Below are positions 16,376 through 23,900 of a DNA stretch of 33,380 bases, one piece after another. The stretch comes from Desulfovirgula sp. (lineage in GTDB: Bacteria; Bacillota; Desulfotomaculia; Desulfotomaculales; Desulfocucumaceae). Under the pieces are notes generated by a model, which made no database searches, was not told where the DNA came from, and saw only the letters and a program-made list of their open reading frames with translations. A program made the translations under genes and the position numbers. The stretch covers positions 1 through 33,380 of the forward strand of contig DYET01000099.1 in NCBI GenBank assembly GCA_020725625.1. Reading direction: 5' to 3'. How positions within the stretch are numbered: position 1 is the first letter of the stretch; every line of letters starts with the position of its first letter.

Positions 16376-16398
16376 CGGCAGGCCTAACGGGCCTGCCG
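16376..16398 (+). terminator. Probable terminator/hairpin after the crotonase gene
   Basis: CGGCAGGCC (16376-16384) pairs perfectly with GGCCTGCCG (16390-16398) around loop TAACG, 15 bases after the stop. The trailing T-stretch is short (ATTTC), so efficiency is uncertain. Confidence 0.55.
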
Positions 16399-16496
16399 AT
16401 TTCAAGGCAGGGGGCCTTTTAATGGGCCCAGTGCCATATCTTGCTCTTTGCTTTTTCCCTGCCGGGTTTTGCTCTAATTCATCCCGGTCGATATCC

Positions 16497-17062
16497 TCAG
16501 CCAGTTTCTTTACCGTGGCGGGGGTAATCCTGACCGTCACCTGGGAGCAGGTATTTGCCGTCCCCGGGATCCTCCGGCCCCCACCGGCTGCCGGTGGAAA
16601 AACTGAAGCTGTAGCCCTCCTCCAGCAGATTGCCGTCCAGGTCCCTGACGGCATCAGCCGGGATGCCGACGGCGTACCAAAGGCCGCTGGCCAGCCGTTC
16701 CCCCGGGCTGATGGTAAGGAACCGGCCGCTGATGAACCGGTCAACCGAAACAGTGTTGTTGAAGGCATCCTTTATTTCAATGCGGTCAAAGCCGCTGCCG
16801 CCCGCACTTCCCCGCTGAACGTGACGGTTATGACCTTGTCGGGAGGAACGGCGGTGGCGCCGTTTTTCGGGCCGGTGGAGACCACCGTCGGCCCGGTTCC
16901 GCCGTGCGGCCCCAGCTTAACCAGGAGGACGTCATCGGATCCCGAAATTCTGCCTCCGGTGAAATATCCAGCGATTACGTACCGCCCGTCCGCGGTCTGC
17001 TGGACCGACTGGCCTTGATAATTTTCCCTGAGCGCAATCTCCCACTCCTTATTCCCGGAAGC
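16497..17062 (-). pseudogene. Frameshifted remnant of a surface protein with a beta-propeller-like repeat and an Ig-like (Big_5) domain
   Basis: From 17062 down to about 16805 the minus strand reads ASGNKEWEIALRENYQGQSV, DGRYVIAGYFTGG and SDDVLLVKLGPHG. This is one unit of the repeat often seen in large secreted proteins (SVQQT-DG-YVIAG). It is followed by the start of an SbsA/Big_5 Ig-like domain, NGATAVPPDKVITVTFSGEV. The reading then continues in another frame from ~16803 (GSGFDRIEIKDAFNNTVSVD, RFLTISPGERLASGLWYAVG, YSFSFSTGS) to a TGA at 16497-16499. A single-base deletion near 16800 accounts for the shift. The N-terminus is missing: a TAG precedes 17062. It lies directly downstream of the SLH protein. 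Confidence 0.7.
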
Positions 17063-17127
17063 CTACGTCTTAACCAAATAAGCACTCCTCTTATTGCTGG
17101 AACGTTTACCCGCACCGTCAAACCCTC

Positions 17128-19767
17128 TTATCGGCTGAGAAGATAGTCCAGCACCCTGACGATCGTGGCCGCGCTTTCGGCCCTGCTGGCCCCGTCGGCG
17201 GGCCTGAATTTCCCGTCATTGTCCCCCTTCATAATGCCGGCTGCGTAGACAGCAGCCACCGGGTCCCGGGCCCAGGCAGGGACGGCGGCCCCGTCGGTGA
17301 AGACCCCGGCGGGCCTTACGCCTTCGCCCGCCGGGAGGGACAGGGCCCTGTGGATCATGGCGGCCATTTCCGACCTGGAGACTTCCTTCGAAGGGCGGAA
17401 GGTGCCGTCCCCGTAGCCTGAGACCACGCCCCTTCCGGCCGCGGCCAGGACATATCCCCTGGACCATGCCGGTATTTCAGCGTTGTCCCTGAATTCTCCT
17501 TCTCCCCCGGCCGGCTGCCAACCCAGGGCCCGGCAGATCATGACCACCAGCTCCGCCCTGGTAATCTTCCTGGACGGATCGAATTTATTTCCCGGGTAAC
17601 CGCTGACGATGCCGGCCGCCGCCAGTCTGGAAACCGGCCCGGCCGCCCAGTGCCCCGCCAGGTCGGCAAAAACGGGCGGCGGCTGTTCGTCCCTGACCAG
17701 GGCCAGGGGAGCAAGTTCCCAAATCCTGCAGGACACCAGGTTCTCCTCTTCCGCCAACCTGGACGGGATTTCCTGCCAGCGGCCCTTCAGCAGTTGAAGA
17801 ACGGCCACTCTCCCACCCTGCGCGGGCTGGAATTTCCACGTCACAGCCGCCGGTTCGGCAAGGGCTCCCGGATCCGCGCCCAAAACCTCCAGGGTGACCG
17901 TGGAAACAGATTTGTAACGGCTGGGAACAGGGCTGAACAGCTCGCCTCCATAAGAAGCCAAGACAGTCACCGGCCGGCCGAAGGCCCCTCCGGGGAAGCC
18001 GACTGTCAGTTCTCCCAGGGCCAGCGATCCGGGCCGGCCGGGACTGATTTTGGCGACTGCCTGGTCGTCGCGCTTCACCACCACCGGAATTGCAACCGAG
18101 AGTTCCCCGCAGGAAATTTTTATTTCGCCTGCCGCCGGGGTTCCCGCAGCCATGAATACTCCGTCTTCCAACCGCCCCAGCAGGGGGTCCGCGGCCGCGG
18201 TGTAGTTCCTGGGAGAGAGGGTGTAGACGGTATCGTCCCGGCCTACGGCATTAACGGTCAAATTTACTTTTCCTCCGGGACTGACGGAAATAGACCGCGG
18301 TTCTACGGTTATCTTCTTTAGATCCCGGGGGCCCAGAACCTTGATGCTCACTGCCGCCCTCAAGCCGCCCGACTCTGCTTCGATTACCGCTTCACCGCCG
18401 CCCCCGGCGGTGAAAACATTCCCGGCCAGGGTCCCCGGCCCGGAAACCAGTGTCCACCGGACCCTTTCCGGGGTAACGGGCAAGGGGTTGTAATGGGAAT
18501 CGTAACCCTTAAGCGTGAAGGACACAACATCACCCGGAAAAACCGCCTTGGGACCTTTAAGGACCAGTCCGGCCAGGCTGCCCCGGGGGGCGCTGGAAAA
18601 AAAACCGACGGCCGTCGGTACCGCCCTCTGCGTATCCTTCAGGGGCCTGTTGACCAGGACCGCCTTTTCCTCACCCAGGGGCCTTGCCGCCAGGGTGGTT
18701 GATCCTCCTCCGTCAAGGTTCAACGCCCGGTCCGCCTTCAGGCTCACCAGGTATTCCGCCAGTTCATCCAGGGTAAACCCCCTGCTGGCGGGACCCTTTT
18801 CAACCACCACCAGCAGCATGGTCTTTCTGTCATGGGAGTACGCTAAGGCCGTTCTGGCGTTGGGTTCATTGATGGTGCCGGAGAATCCTCCCAGGGCCCT
18901 TCCATGGTCGACCAGCAGCGACCAACCCCCTGTGCCTGCCCAAATTTTGTCACCCTCCGGCTCAACCCTGTACTCCACGGTTATCTTTTCCCCGACCCGG
19001 ATGTTCGATTTTATGAACTCAGCGGCCCTTCCCCTGCCGGCAAGCACGAAGCCGTTTTCCGGAATGGACTTTCCGGGCTGGTTGACCAGTATTTCGGCAA
19101 CTACGCCGTTGTTCACGAAAACCTCGGTCACACTGTCTTTGTCATCGGTCCTCCCCCTGCTGGACCGCCCCCAGAACCGGTCGTACAGCAGCAGGGCATC
19201 TTCATGGGAGTTTTTCCCACCGGACTCGATGTAAGAAGGTTTATTCAGGCCTGACAGGGGAAACTGGGCCCCATTGCGGGCCGTCACCTTTCCGCTGAAA
19301 TTGAAGATATCTATCAAGGGGACACCGGAGCTGGTGACGGCCCAGCCGAACATGTCGTTCCTGAGAGGCGGGCTGGTCACCAACCGCCCGTCCTTGAATG
19401 TCATACCGATGGGCCTTCCGCTTTCCTCCATCTGGAAAAAATCGGCGTTGACCGCGGCGACGGCCCCGGCACTTACCGCCATGTCCGTGACACTGGCGTT
19501 CTTGTCGAGGGTTCCCGCGGCCCCCACCAGGGTGTTTACCTTCAGGTAAGGGTTGGCCAGGTCGACCCTGAGCACGTATACCAGAACTTTCCCGCCGCCG
19601 GCGGTCACCTCCACTTTTTGCAGCACAAGCCCCTCGGCCACGGGCCTGATCTCCAGTACCCGCTCACACTGAATCGCGGCCGGGGCGTAACCCGGAAACC
19701 AGAAGCATAAGGCAAAGGCTAATGCCGCCAGCACCGCCTGTTTTCCGAACTGAAAATACTTTAACAT
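17128..19767 (-). CDS. Secreted phosphodiester glycosidase (NAGPA) domain protein with three SLH domains (879 aa)
   Basis: Large cell-surface protein. ATG at 19767 is preferred over an upstream in-frame TTG because AAGGAGGGA lies just before it and the signal peptide then starts cleanly (FGKQAVLAALAFALCFWF, cleavage near PGYAPAA). Residues ~45-400 form the phosphodiester glycosidase domain, with the NADFFQ, GMTFKDGRLVTSP and ALNLDGGGSTTL motifs. In the middle are Ig-like/Big domains (near KKITVEPRSISVSPGGKVNL). The C-terminus has three SLH repeats, at ~699-757, 758-821 and 822-879, beginning VFADLAGHW, EFRDNAEIPAW and VFTDGAAVPAW. SLH repeats bind pyruvylated secondary wall polymer, so the enzyme probably works on glycans at the cell surface. 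The substrate is unknown. Confidence 0.88.
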   Translation of the reverse strand: MLKYFQFGKQAVLAALAFALCFWFPGYAPAAIQCERVLEIRPVAEGLVLQKVEVTAGGGKVLVYVLRVDLANPYLKVNTLVGAAGTLDKNASVTDMAVSAGAVAAVNADFFQMEESGRPIGMTFKDGRLVTSPPLRNDMFGWAVTSSGVPLIDIFNFSGKVTARNGAQFPLSGLNKPSYIESGGKNSHEDALLLYDRFWGRSSRGRTDDKDSVTEVFVNNGVVAEILVNQPGKSIPENGFVLAGRGRAAEFIKSNIRVGEKITVEYRVEPEGDKIWAGTGGWSLLVDHGRALGGFSGTINEPNARTALAYSHDRKTMLLVVVEKGPASRGFTLDELAEYLVSLKADRALNLDGGGSTTLAARPLGEEKAVLVNRPLKDTQRAVPTAVGFFSSAPRGSLAGLVLKGPKAVFPGDVVSFTLKGYDSHYNPLPVTPERVRWTLVSGPGTLAGNVFTAGGGGEAVIEAESGGLRAAVSIKVLGPRDLKKITVEPRSISVSPGGKVNLTVNAVGRDDTVYTLSPRNYTAAADPLLGRLEDGVFMAAGTPAAGEIKISCGELSVAIPVVVKRDDQAVAKISPGRPGSLALGELTVGFPGGAFGRPVTVLASYGGELFSPVPSRYKSVSTVTLEVLGADPGALAEPAAVTWKFQPAQGGRVAVLQLLKGRWQEIPSRLAEEENLVSCRIWELAPLALVRDEQPPPVFADLAGHWAAGPVSRLAAAGIVSGYPGNKFDPSRKITRAELVVMICRALGWQPAGGEGEFRDNAEIPAWSRGYVLAAAGRGVVSGYGDGTFRPSKEVSRSEMAAMIHRALSLPAGEGVRPAGVFTDGAAVPAWARDPVAAVYAAGIMKGDNDGKFRPADGASRAESAATIVRVLDYLLSR

Positions 19768-19807
19768 CTGTCCCTCCTTGAAGCCTGAATTTTTCATTTC
19801 CAACCTT

Positions 19808-19825
19808 TAATACGCCTAATACGCC
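19808..19825. repeat. Tandem 9-base duplication in the SLH gene leader
   Basis: TAATACGCC occurs twice head to tail, about 40 bases upstream of the SLH-protein ATG (minus-strand gene). It may form part of its promoter or a regulator site; no clear -35/-10 pair was recognised. Confidence 0.4.
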
Positions 19826-19866
19826 GGCACCTTAAAATAAACGGGCCCCTATAAAGGTTAGACGGC

Positions 19867-19897
19867 GAAAAAAAGGCAACGTTTCAAACGTCGCCTT
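19867..19897 (-). terminator. Rho-independent terminator of the glycosyltransferase gene
   Basis: On the minus strand AAGGCGACGTT pairs with AACGTTGCCTT around loop TGA (11 bp with one G-T wobble), and a run of T follows. It lies about 37 bases past the GT2 stop and separates that gene from the SLH protein gene, which therefore needs its own promoter. Confidence 0.85.
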
Positions 19898-19934
19898 CAA
19901 AATCCGATATTTTTTTAAATCAACGTTATTTCAT

Positions 19935-21182
19935 TCACTCAAGGGATGTTATGGAAATCCCCCGGGTGTGCAGGGTATGGGCCCACTCGGACTGGTTGCC
20001 GTGCTTGATCAATCCTACCAGGGTTACCGGAAACCAGGTCAAACCGTATATCGGGTAGGTTATGTAATAGTAATACGCCTTCCGGGGCGCGCCTTCCAGG
20101 AAGAGCCCCAGCATCGGGTAGCTGTAACCCAAAATCCCGAAAAGAACCCAGAACCAGCCCGGCATCATGGAAGTGATTGGCGAGGCGTAAATGGGTTCGG
20201 GGAAGAAGGCCGCCACTATGGTAATAAGCATATTAAACAGCATGGTCATGATCAGGAATGGCTGAAAGAGGTAGATGGCCCCGTCTATGGGATACCATTT
20301 CCTCTCCGCGATTCCCTTTTTCAGCAGGGGGATCATGTAGCGCAGGGCGACGTCCCAGTGGCCCTGCAGCCAGCGGGTGCGCTGCCTCCAAGTCTGCGAG
20401 AAATAAACCGGCTTTTCATCGTACACCTTGCAGTCGTGGGCCCAGGCTGTTTTAATCCCGTTGAGCAGGAGCTTCATGGTGAACTCCAGGTCTTCGGTCA
20501 GGCAGGTTGCCCCCCAACCGTATTTTTTCAGCAACTCGTAATCCAGGCAAAGGCCTGTTCCTCCGAGGGCGTTTGACAGACCCAGGTTATAACGGGCAAG
20601 CTGCCACATCCGGTTCATCGACCAGTAGGCGGTGGCGTAGCAGGCGGTGACCCAGGAGTCGTTGGGGTTCTTCGTGTCCAGGTAACCCTGGATGGAACGG
20701 TAGCCCTGCTTCAACTTGGCGTTCATTTCCAGAAGGAAGTTGGAAGAGACGACGTTGTCTGCGTCGAAAACACAGACGGCATCGTATTGCTTCTCTTCCA
20801 TTTTATATAATTCGTTAAACATCCATTCTAGAGCAAAACCCTTGCCCCGCCTTTTCGAATAGCGCTCGAAAACATTTACCCCTTCCTGGCGGGCCACCTC
20901 GGCGGTGTTGTCCGTGCAGTTGTCGGCGATTATGTAAATATCGAAAAGATCCTTCGGGTATTTGAGCTTTTTGAGACTCTCAATGTGATACCGGATGACT
21001 GCTTCTTCGTTGTGCGCTGCGGTTATGAGGGCAAATCGCTTGGTCGGGGTATAATCCTTTTCCTCTTGGTGCTTTTTCCAACCGAAAATCGATACAAAAT
21101 AGTAGTACATTAAGACAAACAGGATTACCGCTTCGGATACTGTGACGAGAGCCGTGAGCGCGTAGAAAAACAAGCCGTCCAA
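19935..21182 (-). CDS. Membrane glycosyltransferase family 2, processive type (415 aa)
   Basis: Inverting GT-A glycosyltransferase with one N-terminal transmembrane helix (~8-34) and about four C-terminal ones (from ~300). The cytoplasmic catalytic core has ITAAHNEE, D140-A-D142 in VFDADNVV, the acidic pair E230-D231 in LTEDLEF, and QRTRW (267-271), the QxxRW acceptor motif of cellulose/hyaluronan/poly-GlcNAc synthases. It likely makes or extends a surface polysaccharide or glycolipid. The start is TTG with AAAGGGG seven bases upstream. It is monocistronic because a strong terminator follows. Lying between murE and the SLH protein suggests an envelope locus, by position only. Confidence 0.88.
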   Translation of the reverse strand: MDGLFFYALTALVTVSEAVILFVLMYYYFVSIFGWKKHQEEKDYTPTKRFALITAAHNEEAVIRYHIESLKKLKYPKDLFDIYIIADNCTDNTAEVARQEGVNVFERYSKRRGKGFALEWMFNELYKMEEKQYDAVCVFDADNVVSSNFLLEMNAKLKQGYRSIQGYLDTKNPNDSWVTACYATAYWSMNRMWQLARYNLGLSNALGGTGLCLDYELLKKYGWGATCLTEDLEFTMKLLLNGIKTAWAHDCKVYDEKPVYFSQTWRQRTRWLQGHWDVALRYMIPLLKKGIAERKWYPIDGAIYLFQPFLIMTMLFNMLITIVAAFFPEPIYASPITSMMPGWFWVLFGILGYSYPMLGLFLEGAPRKAYYYYITYPIYGLTWFPVTLVGLIKHGNQSEWAHTLHTRGISITSLE

Positions 21183-21504
21183 AGCATAACCCCTTTCTCC
21201 GCATGTTTTTTTTCTGATATAGTTTGTCCTCTTTTTAGAAGCTTATTCCATTCGGCGGCACCGTTAATTCTATAAGCAACGTCAATCTCCCCTCATTTGA
21301 CATCCCCTCTATTTTTTTTTCTTTTTTCACTGTGGAACCGACAACTTCAATCCAAGTCTTGGGTTTTAAGGTAACATTTGAATACAAGTTTTATATTACC
21401 ACTTACTCTTCGTACAGTCCAGAACTTTTTACCGGCTTTTTGACTTTGTTCACGTTTCCGGCCTGTGATTAATCAACGAACTGAACCCCGCGCTCCCGCT
21501 GGCG
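21183..21504. other. Intergenic region between the MurE-like gene and GT2
   Basis: About 320 AT-rich bases with long T-tracts on the plus strand (for example around 21310-21328). The MurE transcript end and GT2 promoter must lie here. No coding remnant, recognisable riboswitch or convincing terminator was found. Confidence 0.5.
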
Positions 21505-23013
21505 CTACCTGGCCGCCGTCGCGGCCTCCGGGCTGTATCTCTTCAGCAGCAAGGATGTTACTATTTCCCTGTCGTTGAAGGGGATCTGCCGGTCGAAAAA
21601 AAGCTGCACCGTTTCGTGACCCTTGCCGGCGATAAATACCATATCCCCCTCCCCGGCCAGCTCCAGGGCGGTTTTGATGGCCTCGTAGCGGTCGGTGATG
21701 ATGAAATAGTCCCGGTTGATTTTTTTGTTGTGGCGCGTAAAGCCTATTTCAATTTCCCCGGCGACTTTTTCCGGGCTTTCGCCGTACATGTTGTCGGTGG
21801 TTATTATGCCGATATCGGCATGCCTGGCCGCAACCTCCCCCATCACAGCGCGCTTGGTGCTGTCCTTGCCGCCCTCGCAGCCGAAAACCACGATTTTTCT
21901 GGAATTCGGTTTCCTTTCGCAGAAAGTGATCAACTTTTCCAGGCCGTCGGGATTGTGAGCGAAGTCAACCACCACGGTAAAGGGCTGGCCGCAGTCGATC
22001 CTCTCAAACCTGCCGGGGACTCCGGCCAGGTTCCTGAGCCCCTTTTTGACCAGTTCCATGTCTATCTGCCGGTCATAGGCATAAGAAACGGCGGCCAGGG
22101 CGTTGTACACGTTGGCCTTTCCGGGCATATTCAGGTCGATTCTGGCAAAATAGCTGTTTTTTATATCCAGGTCAAAGGAGCACCTGTGGGTGTCCAGGGT
22201 TACGTTATAGGCCCTGACGTCGGCCGGCCCGTCGATTCCGTACATGATTACCGGTATGGATATTTTCTCGGCGAAAGACGGGCCGTAGGGGTCGTCGGCG
22301 TTGATTACCGCCACTTTTTTTCTTAGCTTGGTCCCCCCGGCGTCAACCATTTTAAAAAGCTTGAATTTAGAGTGCAGGTAGCTCTCAAAATCCTTGTGAA
22401 AATCAAAGTGATCATGGGTGATGTTGGACAGTATGGCGGCATCGAACTCGCACCCGTCCACGCGGTTCAGGTCGAGAGCATGGGAGGACACCTCCATGAC
22501 CACGGCCTGCACCCCCGCGTCCACCATCTCCCGGCACAGCCTCTGCAGCTTAATTGAATCGGGGGTTGTCCTTTCCGACTGGAATACTTGTCCCATGTAC
22601 CTGTAGTTGATGGTCCCGATGACGCCGGTGTTCACCCCGGCGGCCTGCAATATTGACTCGATCATGAAGGTTATGGTGGTCTTGCCGTTGGTACCGGTTA
22701 CGCCGACCATCTCCAACTGAGAAGTGGGGTTGCCGTAAAAAAAGCTTCCCGCCTTGGCCTGGGCGGCCCGGGCGTCGCCCACGAAGAGCTTAGGGCACCG
22801 GCAGGGAACATCCCTTTCCAGCACCAGCGCCACCGCTCCCCTTTCCACCGCTTCCTGGGCGTATTTATGACCGTCGGTTTTAAGTCCGGGGACACAGATA
22901 AAAAGCGATCCTTTTCCGACCTCTTTGGAGTTGTTGGTAATGTGGGTTATTTCAACCGACAGGTCGCCTTCCGGCCTGGCGCCGATGGCTTTGCCAATTT
23001 CAGACAAAAACAT
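21505..23013 (-). CDS. MurE-like UDP-N-acetylmuramyl-tripeptide synthetase, variant specificity motif (502 aa)
   Basis: Mur ligase adding the third residue to UDP-MurNAc-L-Ala-D-Glu in peptidoglycan synthesis. The N-terminal UMP-binding domain is residues 1-~100, the P-loop is TGTNGKTT (106-113), and the central domain has EVSSHALDLNRVDG and the carbamylated-Lys region SYLHSKFKLF. The C-terminal domain has FAHNPDGLEKLI, FGCEGGKDSTKR and GKGHETVQ. ATG at 23013 is chosen because GGAGGAG precedes it and the length fits the family; the longer open frame adds 34 unlikely residues. The usual DNPR motif reads DNMYGESP (from D407), so the amino acid added is uncertain. It lies outside any division/wall cluster, so it may be a second MurE. 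Confidence 0.85.
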   Translation of the reverse strand: MFLSEIGKAIGARPEGDLSVEITHITNNSKEVGKGSLFICVPGLKTDGHKYAQEAVERGAVALVLERDVPCRCPKLFVGDARAAQAKAGSFFYGNPTSQLEMVGVTGTNGKTTITFMIESILQAAGVNTGVIGTINYRYMGQVFQSERTTPDSIKLQRLCREMVDAGVQAVVMEVSSHALDLNRVDGCEFDAAILSNITHDHFDFHKDFESYLHSKFKLFKMVDAGGTKLRKKVAVINADDPYGPSFAEKISIPVIMYGIDGPADVRAYNVTLDTHRCSFDLDIKNSYFARIDLNMPGKANVYNALAAVSYAYDRQIDMELVKKGLRNLAGVPGRFERIDCGQPFTVVVDFAHNPDGLEKLITFCERKPNSRKIVVFGCEGGKDSTKRAVMGEVAARHADIGIITTDNMYGESPEKVAGEIEIGFTRHNKKINRDYFIITDRYEAIKTALELAGEGDMVFIAGKGHETVQLFFDRQIPFNDREIVTSLLLKRYSPEAATAAR

Positions 23014-23179
23014 GGTCCTACTGCTCCTCCGCTTTTTAGTTCCCCGAACTGACACAAAAGACCGTGTTCCGCTATCCCCTGCTCCGTGCAGAAGAATCTC
23101 TTTATTATTCAACATTATTTGAAGGATTCCTTCTAACCCAATTATGGACTAATTTTTTGAACGATAACCCAAAAAGTCA

Positions 23180-23208
23180 TTGTGAAATCTAGTTTATCAT
23201 GATAGCAT
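23180..23208 (+). promoter_or_regulatory. Candidate promoter with overlapping palindrome upstream of the PadR/WtpA/radical SAM genes
   Basis: TTGTGA (23180-23185) and TAGCAT (23203-23208) match sigma-A hexamers at four of six positions each, with 17-base spacing. A perfect 10-base palindrome TATCATGATA (23195-23204) covers the spacer and the -10, where a repressor such as PadR would act. Confidence 0.4.
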
Positions 23209-23229
23209 TAAAATATATCTATATGCAGC

Positions 23230-23487
23230 GTGCAGATAGGAAACGACGGAATGTCGAACCTCATCTACAACATCGTGGCCATACCGGGGGGACTTTACAG
23301 GTACATCAAAGAAGGCAGGATGGCCTGGCCCCTGACCTGGGTGGTGGTGACCGGAACCCTGCCCGGTGTTTTTTTCGGCTCGTGGGTGAGAATAAAATAC
23401 CTGCCCGACCCCACCACCTTCAAGTTGTTTGTCGGCCTGCTTAAAATTAAAATGCGTAAATCGATTTACTGCGAGGTGTTCCCATGA
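23230..23487 (+). pseudogene. Internal fragment of a TauE/SafE family membrane transporter
   Basis: The frame reads MSNLIYNIVAIPGGLYRYIK, EGRMAWPLTWVVVTGTLPGV, FFGSWVRIKYLPDPTTFK and LFVGLL, and then diverges. This matches the central part of TauE/SafE (DUF81) permeases, which are normally ~250 residues with about eight membrane helices. Both the first ~60 and the last ~120 residues are missing. The stop overlaps the padR start in an ATGA (23484-23487), so translation of the fragment could still couple to the regulator. There is no clear ribosome site before 23251. Confidence 0.65.
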
Positions 23488-23882
23488 ACGGGGAAATGGA
23501 AGGCAGGGCCGCCGGCGAACCTCCGGTCATGCCGCTGGAGAAGCTCACCCAGCCGGCGATTTTGTTGCTTCTGGCCCAAAACAAAGCCCACGGCTACGAA
23601 CTGATTCAAAAGCTCAACCAGATGGAATTTACCGACGGCGACCTGGACACGGCCACGGTATATAGAATCCTGAGGCGCATGGAGCAGGAGGGCCTGCTGG
23701 CTTCCAACTGGGAGCACGGCGAATTTGGCCCGGCCCGGAGGCAGTACCGGCTGACCGGGGAAGGCCTGAATTCCCTCGATGAATGGGCCAGGACGCTGCA
23801 AGCCCGCCTCCGGCAAATCGAAACCTTCCTGACCTTATACCGGCACATAAAAAAGGGGCCGCTGCAGAACGGCCAAGGGTAG
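23484..23882 (+). CDS. PadR family transcriptional regulator (132 aa)
   Basis: Short PadR-type winged-helix repressor. Residues ~17-105 show the family pattern: LTQPAILLLLAQNKAHGYEL, then DLDTATVYRILRRMEQEGLL as the recognition helix region, then the basic wing with RRQYRLTGEGLNSLDEWA. A short C-terminal helix completes the dimer interface. The ATG has GAGGTG six bases upstream. It is followed 18 bases later by a WtpA-like binding protein, and then a radical SAM gene, so it most likely regulates this cluster. The ligand is unknown. A physical or signalling link with the neighbouring oxyanion-binding protein is inference. Confidence 0.88.
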   Translation: MNGEMEGRAAGEPPVMPLEKLTQPAILLLLAQNKAHGYELIQKLNQMEFTDGDLDTATVYRILRRMEQEGLLASNWEHGEFGPARRQYRLTGEGLNSLDEWARTLQARLRQIETFLTLYRHIKKGPLQNGQG

Positions 23883-23900
23883 ATTATTGGGGGTGCCTTT

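Noticed and set aside
15239-16768. Long open frame on the minus strand (509 codons) opposite the crotonase gene
   Set aside because: It is the complement of a clear crotonase gene in a GC-rich genome, has no recognisable domain of its own, and overlaps the real zinc-ribbon gene start.
21183-21504. Possible riboswitch in the leader of the glycosyltransferase
   Set aside because: I looked for c-di-GMP-type and other familiar conserved cores and saw none; T-tracts alone do not support it.
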